Shown here piece by piece: positions 18,133-27,837 of a stretch of 64,000 bases of DNA. Position numbers and translations under genes: made by a program. Source of the DNA: Legionella steelei (GTDB taxonomy: Bacteria > Pseudomonadota > Gammaproteobacteria > Legionellales > Legionellaceae); the NCBI RefSeq assembly GCF_001468005.1, contig NZ_LNYY01000019.1:963688-1027687 (forward strand), in the 5' to 3' direction. Every line of letters begins with the position of its first letter. Within the stretch, counting starts at the first letter, position 1. The notes beneath the pieces are model-generated. The model saw only the letters and a list, made by a program, of their open reading frames with translations. It was not told the origin of the DNA and did not search any database.

Positions 18133-19039
18133 TTTAATAGTTGTATTGTCTGCTTTATTAATTGCATGTCACTCATCAAAATATATGGGCGATACGAACT
18201 CATTAGCAGGGCTACAGGCTATGGCCAATGTAACCCAAAAGGAAAGAAATAAAAAACAAAACGGTAGAATACGCCAAACAGCACTACGAGAAACTGCTTT
18301 AAGTCTTGGCGCTCAAGCAGGTCTGGCAAATCGTGCCAAAGCTATTGATGAGCAACTTATCAAACAAACGCGCAGACTCGATGCCATTTATGATTTTAAT
18401 TCTTTGATTCTAGAACATAACATTTTGCCCCCAGTACTCTTAGAAGGCAGAAATACCCTTAATCTTGCCGATGCGCAAACCATCCGTATTTCTGATCGTA
18501 CTTATAGAGTAGCAAAGCAAGCTCATTTTGTTACCACGCCACCAACTTGGCGGCAATATTTATGGCTAGATTATGTAAAACCAGAATACCCTCACTATAC
18601 TCTGTTGCCTAAGAATAAGGTAGAGAAGAAGATATGGTGCCTGTACGTAGCAAGAGGCTGGAAAAACGGTATTGATCAAGCTAATACCATTCTTGAGGAA
18701 AACATAGCCCGTATCAAAGAAGATTTTAGTGGAATGATCCTTTACAGAAAATTATTAGCAATGAATATGGTCACCCCCCCTTATGTCTCTCATACAGACT
18801 TGGGAATCACCGGTGATGCGTCTGAAATTCATATTGACGATAGAGTTCTGAGAATTACGGCATTGCCAGCCTTGAATGTGAACAGCGACCAATGGCGAGC
18901 AGCAGTTTCTAAAGATGAAAATGCGCTAGAGCAGTTCAAAAACATGGAAAAATTAGCAAATCGTTCTAAAATTATAATAACAGATAAGTCCTGGCAGCCT
19001 ACAATTGCCCCGGTTAACGACAACAATAGTATTCACTGA
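18113..19039 (+). CDS. dotC: Dot/Icm secretion lipoprotein DotC
   Basis: DotC is the second outer-membrane lipoprotein of the Dot/Icm core and acts with DotD on DotH. The start is set at ATG 18113, giving MPKFIHSLIVVLSALLIAC with a lipobox ending at Cys19 and a mature protein of about 290 residues. Conserved stretches include AIYDFNSLILEHNILPPVLL and GWKNGIDQANTILEENIARI. An in-frame TTG at 18098 is less likely. The gene starts inside the dotD 3' end, and dotB follows 8 bases after its stop. Confidence 0.97.
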   Translation: MPKFIHSLIVVLSALLIACHSSKYMGDTNSLAGLQAMANVTQKERNKKQNGRIRQTALRETALSLGAQAGLANRAKAIDEQLIKQTRRLDAIYDFNSLILEHNILPPVLLEGRNTLNLADAQTIRISDRTYRVAKQAHFVTTPPTWRQYLWLDYVKPEYPHYTLLPKNKVEKKIWCLYVARGWKNGIDQANTILEENIARIKEDFSGMILYRKLLAMNMVTPPYVSHTDLGITGDASEIHIDDRVLRITALPALNVNSDQWRAAVSKDENALEQFKNMEKLANRSKIIITDKSWQPTIAPVNDNNSIH

Positions 19040-19047
19040 TAATAAGT

Positions 19048-20190
19048 ATGAATAATAAAACTTATTTAATGCCTGATGAGCCAACACGTTTTACTCCTTT
19101 ATTTATGGATAAAATGTTGGAACATACTGAGCGTTTAAACGCTTCTGATATTACAATTCAAACCGGCGAACCCATTTACGCTGAGGTTTATGGGAAGCTT
19201 TTACGCATCACAAATCGTCGTTTATCTAATACAGAGCTCGGTGATTTAATTAATGCGATATATGGCCCTAATGCCACAACCCAGCTCCTTTCAGGTAAGG
19301 ATATTGATACGCACTATGAGTTTCGTCCTAATCGTGGAGTCAGATACCGTTACCGTGTCAATGGTACTGCTTGTCTTGTCGAAGGTCATGATGCAATCCA
19401 GATTACTTTAAGAACGATTCCTACAACCCCCCCCAGACTGGCGACGATGAATCTACCCGATAACGTGCTGGAAGCTGTTGCCCCACAAGAAGGAATTGTA
19501 TTTATCACCGGGGCAACTGGTTCAGGTAAATCAACATTATTAGCGTCCATCATTCGAGACTTAATCGAAACAGAGGATTCAAACCGTAAAGTGTTGACCT
19601 ATGAATCTCCAATCGAATTTGTCTATGATGAAATTGAAACCATCTCTGCCGTCGTGAGCCAATCAGAAATTCCACGTCACTTACCAAGCTTTGCAGATGG
19701 AGTAAGAAACGCTTTACGGCGTAAACCACGTTTAATTATGGTGGGTGAGTGTCGAGATGCAGAAACAATCAGCGCGGCTTTAGAGGCAGCACTTACTGGA
19801 CACCCAGTATATACAACTTTACATACTTCCGGCGTGGCCGAAACCATGCGTCGTCTTGTCACTTCATTCTCTGGTGAAGAGCGTTTAGGACGAACTATTG
19901 ATATTTTGGAAACAATAAGATTATGTATTTGGCAAAAACTTGTGCCCACCGTAGACGACAAAAGGGTTGCATTAAGAGAGTATCTCGTATTTGATGAAGA
20001 AGTCCGAGATATTTTACTTGAAAGCGATCCTAATGACGTAACCTCTGCTACTCGTAAATTAGTACGCCAAAAAGGTCAGCTGATGACCTGGGATGCAAAA
20101 ATGAAATTTGAACAAGGCATTATCAGTGAGCGGGTATACAAATTAATTATTGCTGGCGCTAAAGATTATCAACAAACAGAGAATCTTTAG
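19048..20190 (+). CDS. dotB: Dot/Icm secretion ATPase DotB
   Basis: DotB is the cytoplasmic hexameric ATPase of the PilT/VirB11 class that powers Dot/Icm substrate translocation. The 380-residue protein has an N-terminal PAS-like region and a RecA-like domain with Walker A GATGSGKST (155-163), Walker B-like LIMVGECRD and a His box in TTLHTSG. It is the last gene of dotDCB. The next 234 bases (20191-20424) hold no recognised gene or clear terminator before the converging effector-like gene. Confidence 0.97.
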   Translation: MNNKTYLMPDEPTRFTPLFMDKMLEHTERLNASDITIQTGEPIYAEVYGKLLRITNRRLSNTELGDLINAIYGPNATTQLLSGKDIDTHYEFRPNRGVRYRYRVNGTACLVEGHDAIQITLRTIPTTPPRLATMNLPDNVLEAVAPQEGIVFITGATGSGKSTLLASIIRDLIETEDSNRKVLTYESPIEFVYDEIETISAVVSQSEIPRHLPSFADGVRNALRRKPRLIMVGECRDAETISAALEAALTGHPVYTTLHTSGVAETMRRLVTSFSGEERLGRTIDILETIRLCIWQKLVPTVDDKRVALREYLVFDEEVRDILLESDPNDVTSATRKLVRQKGQLMTWDAKMKFEQGIISERVYKLIIAGAKDYQQTENL

Positions 20191-20424
20191 TAAACTAGAC
20201 CTGGCTTTTAATATGACACCCACCGAGTCCCTTATCATTGAAAGGTGCAAGCGGCAACACTGAAGAGCAATACGCCTCAGAACAACAATACGTCATCCCG
20301 AAACCTCTAACTTAATAATAGACTGCTGCTAAGTCGAGCGCCTAACAAAACGCCAAGGTATTGCTTTCTTCAGAACGATAAGCACTTGTTCATTGAGCAG
20401 TGATAGCTTAATCAAATTGTCATC

Positions 20425-21771
20425 TTACATAGAGCGCATGGCAACTGGTTCTTGATGATCAGAAACCGCTGCTTGCAATATATCCGAATGCTTATGATTG
20501 GGTTTGTCCATAAACCCTTTAGCCAGACCTTTTAGATCTATATTTCCTGGATCGGCTTTTATCAATTTTTCCAATTTTTGGACGCACTTATCTTTCATAT
20601 CACTCGTAAATTCTTTATAGCGTCCTTTGACGTCATCTCTCACCTCTTGAGTCATATTCGCAAAGCCACCTCTGCGATTGGCCTCTTGGCATAGAAGAAC
20701 ACCATGAATATTAGAACGTGTATTTGCTATAGTACAATTATCAACTTTCTGTGCACGTTGCTCGATAGTAGATATTGGAGGTTGGCCTTTAGTAACCTGA
20801 TGAATTTTATCCATTACTTGTCCATGTGATAGCCCCTTATCGTGGCCGCTCATCACACCGTTTATAAAATCCGCGTTAACATCCTTTTTGTCTACCTCGT
20901 AAATTTGCGTCCCATACTTTCCCTTTGCTCCCTCACCTCGATTGGTGAATACTAAATAAACTTTGTCAGGGTTTCCTTCAACTGGCACAAAAGATAAACC
21001 CATAGCATGTCCCTTACAATTAATAGGTACCGAGGTGACCTTTCCTGCTTGTACTCGCTCAGAAAGCGCACGCCCTGCTTCAGGACTCCCTTCAGGAGTA
21101 CTGAATTGAAAGTCTGCTTTTTTATTTGCAAAATCGAACGCATCTGCAATTTGCGCGAAATCTTTTTTAGCCGGTTGTTTCGTACACTCCTGGTTATATC
21201 CCTTTACAGCATCAGTCATCAATTGATAAGTGGGGCCCACATGCGCACGTTGAGAGGATGTGTTATCGACACTTTGCATTACTATACCCAGTACAAGCCC
21301 AAATTCTTTAACTACATGCAATTTATCTGGGCGTGATGCAGCATAGTCCTCAGGAGGAGTTATGGTCTTTTGTTGAAGCGCCTGCTGTCCACGCTGGCTA
21401 TGAATTGCAAGATCATATTCATCCATGGATTGAACATCATATTTTGCGCCTGAATTAAGTAACGTTTGCGCCAGAGAGAAATCTTGCCCTTGCAGGGCTT
21501 GAGTTAATGGTGACTGTCCGCTTGAGTTTTTTGCAGAATTTAACGCAGTAGGCAGGTCTTGATAGCCACAATCTTTAGCAAGATCAGTTAATTCCGCTTT
21601 GGGATCCACTAAACCTTTGAGAATTGAAGCGAGCATCTTTTGGAAAAACAGAAATAATTCTTGAATGAAGCGATCTTCATCGATTTTTGCTTTTTGTAAG
21701 CCTTTAAGTTTATCTTGAGCCATATCTGTCTGGCTCATCGTAGTACTTTTAGGCGCAGATAAGTCTGTCAT
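20425..21771 (-). CDS. putative Dot/Icm effector with ankyrin-like N-terminus
   Basis: A 448-residue soluble protein of unknown function. There is no signal peptide or membrane segment. Residues about 75-115 (SSGQSPLTQALQGQDFSLAQ, then LLNSGA) read like one or two ankyrin repeats. The C-terminal part carries CKGHAMGLSF (H255), VFTNRG (N277) and DNCTIANTRSN (C346), spaced like a permuted papain-type triad. Its position between dotB and dotA, ankyrin-like repeat and lack of housekeeping homology suggest a secreted effector, but the last 20 residues lack an obvious glutamate-rich signal. ATG 21771 is preferred to GTG 21783; neither has a strong ribosome site. The dotA terminator hairpin lies about 20 bases upstream. 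Confidence 0.55.
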   Translation of the reverse strand: MTDLSAPKSTTMSQTDMAQDKLKGLQKAKIDEDRFIQELFLFFQKMLASILKGLVDPKAELTDLAKDCGYQDLPTALNSAKNSSGQSPLTQALQGQDFSLAQTLLNSGAKYDVQSMDEYDLAIHSQRGQQALQQKTITPPEDYAASRPDKLHVVKEFGLVLGIVMQSVDNTSSQRAHVGPTYQLMTDAVKGYNQECTKQPAKKDFAQIADAFDFANKKADFQFSTPEGSPEAGRALSERVQAGKVTSVPINCKGHAMGLSFVPVEGNPDKVYLVFTNRGEGAKGKYGTQIYEVDKKDVNADFINGVMSGHDKGLSHGQVMDKIHQVTKGQPPISTIEQRAQKVDNCTIANTRSNIHGVLLCQEANRRGGFANMTQEVRDDVKGRYKEFTSDMKDKCVQKLEKLIKADPGNIDLKGLAKGFMDKPNHKHSDILQAAVSDHQEPVAMRSM

Positions 21772-21790
21772 AATGAGAAGCACTTTTGTT

Positions 21791-21823
21791 TAAAAAAATA
21801 GGCATATCGAATCAAAATATGCC
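21791..21823 (-). terminator. terminator downstream of dotA
   Basis: Read on the minus strand, GGCATAT-N9-ATATGCC is followed by TATTTTTTT. It lies 70 bases past the dotA stop and just before the effector-like gene on the same strand, so it probably ends or attenuates the icmV-dotA transcript. Confidence 0.65.
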
Positions 21824-21893
21824 GCACCGAGTAAGAATGGTTCGTGAATTCTCCTACATTCAGCAGAAAAATGACCATCATTTTTATTAATTG

Positions 21894-24800
21894 TTACTTC
21901 CCTGCCCCTCCTAGATCACCACCACTCTTACCCTTTTTTTTACCGCCACCATCATCTTTATCGCTACTCGGAGTCGAATTACCTTGGGCAGAAACATCTC
22001 CACCGCCACCACCTTTGCCCATAAAACCTTTAACCGCACCAACAGCTTTCGTACCGTATCCACCCAAAGTTTTATCAATTTGTCCCTGTGCAGTTTGGGT
22101 TTCCTTACCGGCTTCCTGAGTCTTACCTTTTACTTCCTCACCCCATTGCGCAGTTTCTTGCCCCAAGCTTTCAGGAGAACCGCCAATCCATCGTAAGATT
22201 TTATCAGGTAAATAGGATATCAATGTAAATGATTTTTGGATTATCACTAAGTACATAGTGGTATAAGTTAATATTGAGAAGAAGAATGCATAGATTCCGG
22301 CCCAATCAGTATATCCACCTGTACCAGAAGGCGAGTCCGTACCACCTTGCGACCAGATACCCCTGGCGAGGTGAGCAGCATTAGTATTTTCCTGTTGGAT
22401 AAATGCGATAGCCTGATCATATCCGGCATTGAGAACCCATACCCCCACATAAGATAACGCGATGGCCGAAATGTATCCAATAATCATCATGGAAGGTCTT
22501 AGGAACACATTAACCAAGATCATGATCGCCGCTTCACCTTTACCAAAGGCGTCATGTCCCTCAGGATGTGTCACCCCTAATGCAACAATCGGTGCAGCAA
22601 CCATCGCTTCAATAACTGAGATTATCCAGCCCAAAGCCCCAAAGGTAAAAATCATATAAGGTAATATCGGGATGTAATACGCTGTGGTAAAGCCTACGCT
22701 GACCATGACGCCTACCCAAGCGATCACCAGTGGCATCGCTAAAGACATCATCGCAAAAATAAAGACCCCAAATACGGGAATTAACGCACTGGATATTGCC
22801 AAATTCAATAAGAGCATCCATAAGTTACCAGCGAAATTGATGTACTCATTTCCCATATTTGCTAATGCAATAACAGGGTTTACGCCTGGCTGCGAGATAA
22901 TCGCAAGTCCCTGTTGAAAGATTGCTGCCATCCCTTGTAAGGGGATCATCAAGAAGGCTAAAACCACGCTATTGATAATCTCGCCAAAGATATCAAGAAA
23001 CAGGTTATATACGGTAACTAAGATAATATTGTAAAATATATTTCCAAGTATTTGTCCTAAACAAATTGAGAAGAACGGCTTTACTTCACCGCAAGAAAAA
23101 TTTTGGGGCTGTAATCGATACAGCGATGTACTGACACTGAAATTAATGGTGTTCGCAAAGGTCATTGGTTGTACTCCAGGTTGCCCAGGAGTTTGCATCA
23201 TCAGTGCATTGTTAATAAAACCATATACGGTAGATGAGCTAGTACCACCCACCGCCGTCATGTTGGATTTCCATGAAGGTTTTACATTTTTAGAAGAATC
23301 TGAAGTAATTAAATTTCGTACTGCTTGTAATGGCGCAACATCTTGATTAAACCAAAGGCATAAATTCTTCAAACTTTTATTAGGAAGACTTCCATCAACA
23401 CAGGTAGTACTTTTACCATCATCACTTATTTTAAATGCACTCGTTATTGCATCAGGACTAAATTTGCTGTCTCCCAAGCCGGTGTTTGAATCGACTTGAC
23501 CTGCATTCTCTATGGTTCCAGATGTTCCCTGGATTCCTACCAAGTTAAAGAAATAGGCACCAGCCATAATCCATCCCTGCGTCTCAGCCTTATTGATAAA
23601 CTCAGTGGATTTATCACCATTCGATGCTGAATTAATCAGGCGGTTTAGATTAACTGTGGGCATCATAATGCCGTTATAATCATTAATCGCATTGAGTAAT
23701 TCGATACCAGTAAACAAAACTCCGCCAGCTGCAGAGCCTTGTGTAGGTCCCCAAATGACGCATCTGTCTTGCTGCGAAGTACCACTATCATAACTGGTAC
23801 AAACTGTTCCATTTTGTTTATATGGCACACCAAATTGCTGAGTCGCATTCGCAGTAAACGCGCTCGGGTTGGCTTTTTGAGTAAAAGGGATTCCTGGATC
23901 ATTAGTTATCATAGACCGAGCCACTGGCGCCAAATCCGAATACATTTGTTGGACTGCAATAGACCGTGACATTTGCGTTGCAGCAATTTCTGAAGGAGTT
24001 AACGTGTTATTGCCAACGGTTACGTTATTTCCTGCAGTATAATAGTTATAAACGATGTTACCATTTTTATCTTTCACAACGTTTCCGTTTTGATCGAGTT
24101 TAGGACTCTTACTTTTATCCAGTAAATCAGTAAAATTAGCGTTCCCGTTGCTAATGCTGTTCCATGTAATGGTGCCGCAAATCCCATTTAGAAATGCATA
24201 GTCGCTACCGGAATCAAAATTGGGCATGTCGACCTTCCAAGACTGATTGTTTGGCGCATTATTTTGCACAGCAACTGCATTGACCGAACCTAAAAAGTCA
24301 GGAACCGCAGTATTACAAAATTTATACATGGGGTCCTTAGAATCTTTGGCTGTATAGCACGATCCTTTTTGTTGCGATGCTGCATTGAGAAGATATTGTC
24401 TTTGAGCGGTCAATTGCGTCTGCAAGCCCAGCATGCACACTTGACCAGAAAGTATATTTACCACCCCGGTTGCAATGCTGCCAATCCCCGTACTTGAGCC
24501 AGTGACTTGCGATGTAAGATCGGAGGCCGGATTTATCTGTTGGGCCTGAATAATAACACCACCACGATTCAAATAACTTAAAGCAGCATTCCACACTTTA
24601 TCTGCTGCACCAACCCCTTGCACAACCACCCACATAACAAAAATTTGCATTAAGCAATAACCAGAGGCCTTAGGGATCAATAAAGCCAAACCTACAGTGG
24701 AGCGAATTGGAATCCAAATGGAAGACCATTTTTGTCCCAGCATCTGCCCTTCGTGAGCAGTGTTCATGGTAGCGACCAAAAGGGTATACATAATAATGAT

Positions 24801-25022
24801 ACCGCCTAATGCCAAAACTGCGGCATTAAATACCGCAAACATACTACCCATAATTTGGCTGCCGGTGCCACTTAAAACACCATCAACAACACCAAATAAA
24901 TTACTAAGAAAGACTACAGAGAAATCACTAGCAGGAGGTGCAAAACTCAACGATCCAGAACTATCGGCTAAAACTAAACCGGGACATAAAAGCAGGAGTA
25001 GAGTAACCAACAACTTATTCAT
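21894..25022 (-). CDS. dotA: Dot/Icm secretion inner-membrane protein DotA
   Basis: DotA is a polytopic inner-membrane protein essential for Dot/Icm function and early phagosome trafficking in Legionella. The 1,042-residue protein has a signal peptide (MNKLLVTLLLLLCPGLVLA), a large periplasmic region between about 230 and 640, and several membrane segments. The C-terminal cytosolic tail is rich in Gly, Lys and Ser (for example KGGGGGDVSAQG and KKKGKSGGDLGGAGK). Its start overlaps the icmV stop by four bases, so icmV-dotA form one unit. The length is close to that of L. pneumophila DotA. Confidence 0.97.
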   Translation of the reverse strand: MNKLLVTLLLLLCPGLVLADSSGSLSFAPPASDFSVVFLSNLFGVVDGVLSGTGSQIMGSMFAVFNAAVLALGGIIIMYTLLVATMNTAHEGQMLGQKWSSIWIPIRSTVGLALLIPKASGYCLMQIFVMWVVVQGVGAADKVWNAALSYLNRGGVIIQAQQINPASDLTSQVTGSSTGIGSIATGVVNILSGQVCMLGLQTQLTAQRQYLLNAASQQKGSCYTAKDSKDPMYKFCNTAVPDFLGSVNAVAVQNNAPNNQSWKVDMPNFDSGSDYAFLNGICGTITWNSISNGNANFTDLLDKSKSPKLDQNGNVVKDKNGNIVYNYYTAGNNVTVGNNTLTPSEIAATQMSRSIAVQQMYSDLAPVARSMITNDPGIPFTQKANPSAFTANATQQFGVPYKQNGTVCTSYDSGTSQQDRCVIWGPTQGSAAGGVLFTGIELLNAINDYNGIMMPTVNLNRLINSASNGDKSTEFINKAETQGWIMAGAYFFNLVGIQGTSGTIENAGQVDSNTGLGDSKFSPDAITSAFKISDDGKSTTCVDGSLPNKSLKNLCLWFNQDVAPLQAVRNLITSDSSKNVKPSWKSNMTAVGGTSSSTVYGFINNALMMQTPGQPGVQPMTFANTINFSVSTSLYRLQPQNFSCGEVKPFFSICLGQILGNIFYNIILVTVYNLFLDIFGEIINSVVLAFLMIPLQGMAAIFQQGLAIISQPGVNPVIALANMGNEYINFAGNLWMLLLNLAISSALIPVFGVFIFAMMSLAMPLVIAWVGVMVSVGFTTAYYIPILPYMIFTFGALGWIISVIEAMVAAPIVALGVTHPEGHDAFGKGEAAIMILVNVFLRPSMMIIGYISAIALSYVGVWVLNAGYDQAIAFIQQENTNAAHLARGIWSQGGTDSPSGTGGYTDWAGIYAFFFSILTYTTMYLVIIQKSFTLISYLPDKILRWIGGSPESLGQETAQWGEEVKGKTQEAGKETQTAQGQIDKTLGGYGTKAVGAVKGFMGKGGGGGDVSAQGNSTPSSDKDDGGGKKKGKSGGDLGGAGK

Positions 25023-25468
25023 TTCTTCTCTCCCAACAACCCCTGCCTATACCACTCATTAAAGGTACAACCAAGCTTACGATGCTTTATCTGAAAGTAC
25101 CAAAAGTGGTAACGGAAGGCTAAAACAAGCGCAATCATAGTAACAATAAGACTAATAAGAAACGCTTTGATTGAACCGTAAAAAAGCTGATAACCAGCAT
25201 ACCCCAAAATCAAAACAGCAGCGATGACCATAATAATGCTTAAACGAAACAATGATTTTTGTTTCGTAAGTATATTTTCATCGCTAAGATTAAGTAACTT
25301 CACCGCTTCTTTAAATGATTCACCATCCGTTTTTTTCTGTGGCACAAACAAGCGTTTACAGCCATTTCCTAAATATAAGGTAAATGCCCTCATTCGCTCC
25401 CAATCGAACCATCTACGAACATTAAGGATCGTTGAAATTAGCCTAATTATTCTTGACTTCTTTTTCAT
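25019..25468 (-). CDS. icmV: Dot/Icm secretion protein IcmV
   Basis: IcmV is a small inner-membrane component of the Dot/Icm system. The 149-residue protein has a basic N-terminus (MKKKSRIIRLISTIL), the RRWFDWERMRAFTLYLGNG segment, and two closely spaced membrane helices near residues 75-115. It is divergent from icmW across 95 bases and overlaps dotA by four. A purine-rich AGAAAGAAG stretch serves as the likely ribosome site. Confidence 0.95.
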   Translation of the reverse strand: MKKKSRIIRLISTILNVRRWFDWERMRAFTLYLGNGCKRLFVPQKKTDGESFKEAVKLLNLSDENILTKQKSLFRLSIIMVIAAVLILGYAGYQLFYGSIKAFLISLIVTMIALVLAFRYHFWYFQIKHRKLGCTFNEWYRQGLLGEKK

Positions 25469-25563
25469 ATATTTTACTTCTTTCTTTTACCTTTCATAAT
25501 ATACTATAGTAGTAAGTAATGGTTTCGTCCATCCGCTAATTATAAGTAAAGAAAGAGTAAAAA

Positions 25564-26019
25564 ATGCCAGATCTTAGTCATGAAGCATCCGCACAATACT
25601 GGTTTGAATATATTGATCCAATGATCTATAGAGTGATCACTTTTATGGAAAGTGTGGAAGATTGGACCCTTGATGGAAATCCAGAGTTTGAGCAGGCTAT
25701 GGAGCAGTTAGGTAGAGAACTTGACGACATAGAAAAAATAGATATGGGGCTCCTGGCCGAAGAGGAGAAATTTATTCGCATCGTAGGAAATATTAAATCA
25801 GGTCGCGGACTGCGTCTGCTGCAGGCAATTGATACAGTCCATCCAGGTAGTGCTTCTCGTGTTTTAATCCATGCAGAAGAAACAAGTACAGGAAGCCATG
25901 ATCCAGCGGGGGTTTTTCTCAAAAGAAACATTGTATTTGAACGTTTAAGATTGTTGTCGCGAGTTTTTTGTCAGTACCGTCTAAAACTTGTTTTACGTGC
26001 ACTTGAAGGGGAAGAATAA
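25564..26019 (+). CDS. icmW: Dot/Icm adaptor protein IcmW
   Basis: IcmW is a small acidic cytoplasmic chaperone that works with IcmS as an adaptor delivering effectors to the DotL coupling complex. The 151-residue protein (MPDLSHEASAQYWFEYIDPM...) has no signal or membrane segment, and its length equals that of L. pneumophila IcmW. icmX begins at the base after its stop, so the two are cotranscribed. Its partner icmS is not in this window. Confidence 0.97.
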   Translation: MPDLSHEASAQYWFEYIDPMIYRVITFMESVEDWTLDGNPEFEQAMEQLGRELDDIEKIDMGLLAEEEKFIRIVGNIKSGRGLRLLQAIDTVHPGSASRVLIHAEETSTGSHDPAGVFLKRNIVFERLRLLSRVFCQYRLKLVLRALEGEE

Positions 26020-27519
26020 ATGAAATTATCGTCGTCTAAATTTGTATTGCTTAATCTGCTTTGTTTTACTGTTTTTCCTGCTGGAGCAGATAATGCAACT
26101 ATGTTATATAGTCAACAGCAACAAATGTCTACTAATATGCAACAAATGGTCAAGTATTTCCAAAATTTTGGTAATTACTTGGGTTTTGATGTAACTAACC
26201 CTCCCCAAAAACCCCAGAACTTTGTGCTAAACTACACATTGATCAACACACCTGTAGCACAACTGGCTCAAACCTATGCGTTTTATACTTATTTAGGTTC
26301 GATCCCGGTAAACACTTATACAAGTGGTAGTACTGCGAATTCGAGTGGATCTACTGGAAATGCAGCAACTCCTTTCTCTGAATTAGTACCGAGTAACCTT
26401 AATAATATTCCTATAGCTCAAATAGCTAATAACCAAGTTAATAATACGTTTAATGGCTTTAATGGCTCGGGGTCTTCTAGCACCTTGTCAACAGTTACTG
26501 CGAACCCATTGTTCGATCAATCAGTGCAACAAAATCAATCATCAGGAGCTACTGGGGGAGCTGGCCAAGGAGCGTTTCAACAAGAGCCAGTAAGCCAAGC
26601 CATACTCAATATTTTAGGAACACCTGATGCCACTTACTGTATGGAAAATGGAAATCAACAAAATCCAACTATCTTTACAACAAACTGTAAGTATCTATAT
26701 GGAGGATTAGTCTCCCAAAATGTAATAGGAACCTCCATACCCACTGCAACAACATTTTTTACCGGCAGTTACATTTCACAATTTTTAAATCAGCTTAATA
26801 GCAACGCACTAACTGGGCCATTAATGTATTCAACTGATAGTCTTGATAATGCTGGCAGTACAAACGGCGGATTAAACGCACAAAATCAACAGCAACTTGC
26901 CAATAATTTTATTCGTTATGTTTCAGGCAGCCTTGTGCCTATAAAATTGCCCAAATGGTATGATTTCGACCAACTTTCTTTGGCGACTACGCCTAACACT
27001 GACGGTTCTGTCGGTACGAAACAAATTCAGGCGACACAATTAATTACCAAATACCTGACAAGCTTGCGTACCTATGCTGCCCAAAACTCAGTAGGAGTAA
27101 GTAACCTATACTATATTATGTCTAAAAGAATGCCTCAAACTCCAGCGCAGGGCGCAGGAACAACAGGAACGGGGGGGCAAAATCTAACACCAATGAGCCA
27201 AGCCCTAAGTGAATATAATATGGCAACTTGGCGATTATTTCCTAATGGTGCCACTGCTGCAGGTGCTACCAATACTCCGAGTACCGGAGGAGCTGGTGGT
27301 ACTGGTGGTCAACAAGAAAACACTCAGTGGATTACTCAACTTAACACTGCAGCACCAGCTACTGTAGAAAAAGAAATTGCCATCTTACTTGCAGAGATTA
27401 ATTATCAACTGTACTTAGATCGACAAATCCATGAACGTCTATTAATGACCAATAGCATCTTGTTATTACAAAGCGTTCGTAGTGGCGCACCAAATGCTGA
27501 TCTCACTACATCACAATAA
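26020..27519 (+). CDS. icmX: Dot/Icm secretion protein IcmX
   Basis: IcmX is an exported periplasmic component of the Dot/Icm apparatus. The 499-residue protein has a signal peptide (residues 1-24, ending PAGADN), a Gln/Asn-rich first half with low-complexity Ser/Thr/Gly stretches (TGGAGQGAFQQ, TPSTGGAGGTGGQQ), and a conserved C-terminal part with YDFDQLSLATTP and EIAILLAEINYQLYLDRQIH. It is slightly longer than I recall for L. pneumophila IcmX, consistent with expansion of the low-complexity segments. Confidence 0.93.
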   Translation: MKLSSSKFVLLNLLCFTVFPAGADNATMLYSQQQQMSTNMQQMVKYFQNFGNYLGFDVTNPPQKPQNFVLNYTLINTPVAQLAQTYAFYTYLGSIPVNTYTSGSTANSSGSTGNAATPFSELVPSNLNNIPIAQIANNQVNNTFNGFNGSGSSSTLSTVTANPLFDQSVQQNQSSGATGGAGQGAFQQEPVSQAILNILGTPDATYCMENGNQQNPTIFTTNCKYLYGGLVSQNVIGTSIPTATTFFTGSYISQFLNQLNSNALTGPLMYSTDSLDNAGSTNGGLNAQNQQQLANNFIRYVSGSLVPIKLPKWYDFDQLSLATTPNTDGSVGTKQIQATQLITKYLTSLRTYAAQNSVGVSNLYYIMSKRMPQTPAQGAGTTGTGGQNLTPMSQALSEYNMATWRLFPNGATAAGATNTPSTGGAGGTGGQQENTQWITQLNTAAPATVEKEIAILLAEINYQLYLDRQIHERLLMTNSILLLQSVRSGAPNADLTTSQ

Positions 27520-27546
27520 TAACCCTATTCATTCTGTATTCGTTTT

Positions 27547-27585
27547 AGTCTGGGTAATTTGCATATGCATGTTACTCAGACTTTT
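27547..27585 (+). terminator. terminator downstream of icmX
   Basis: AGTCTGGGTAA (27547-27557) pairs with TTACTCAGACT (27572-27582) at 10 of 11 positions and is followed by TTT. It lies 27 bases after the icmX stop. Confidence 0.7.
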
Positions 27586-27837
27586 ACACGCCGATATCAT
27601 TTTATATACGTCATTTACAAAGCGAAACAAGATACGCTTACAAAAGACTAAATGAATACACTGTGACAAACTGAGCACTATTATCCAGAAAGAACAAACA
27701 AGGCAAAGAACAAATGGTTAATAAGTAAACGATTACATCAATACTTCGTAATATCATTAAATAAACCCGCCCTTAATGTAGAAATTTAATACTTGGTATT
27801 TTAAAATTAGCCATCATTTTTCCATCCGTTGCTTGGT
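27586..27837. other. intergenic region before the metal ATPase gene
   Basis: This AT-rich stretch of about 250 bases contains no gene I can support. It should hold the ATPase promoter, but no clear -35/-10 pair or metal-regulator operator was recognised. Confidence 0.35.

Noticed and set aside
25473-25561. GTAAA pairs in the icmV-icmW intergenic region (GTAAA-N6-GTAAA before icmW; GTAAA-N8-GTAAA on the other strand before icmV) as possible CpxR sites.
   Set aside because: CpxR is known to control these genes in L. pneumophila, but the spacing differs from the E. coli GTAAA-N5-GTAAA pattern and both pairs lie within about 25 bases of the start codons, overlapping the purine-rich ribosome sites. 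They are more simply explained as AT/purine-rich leader sequence.
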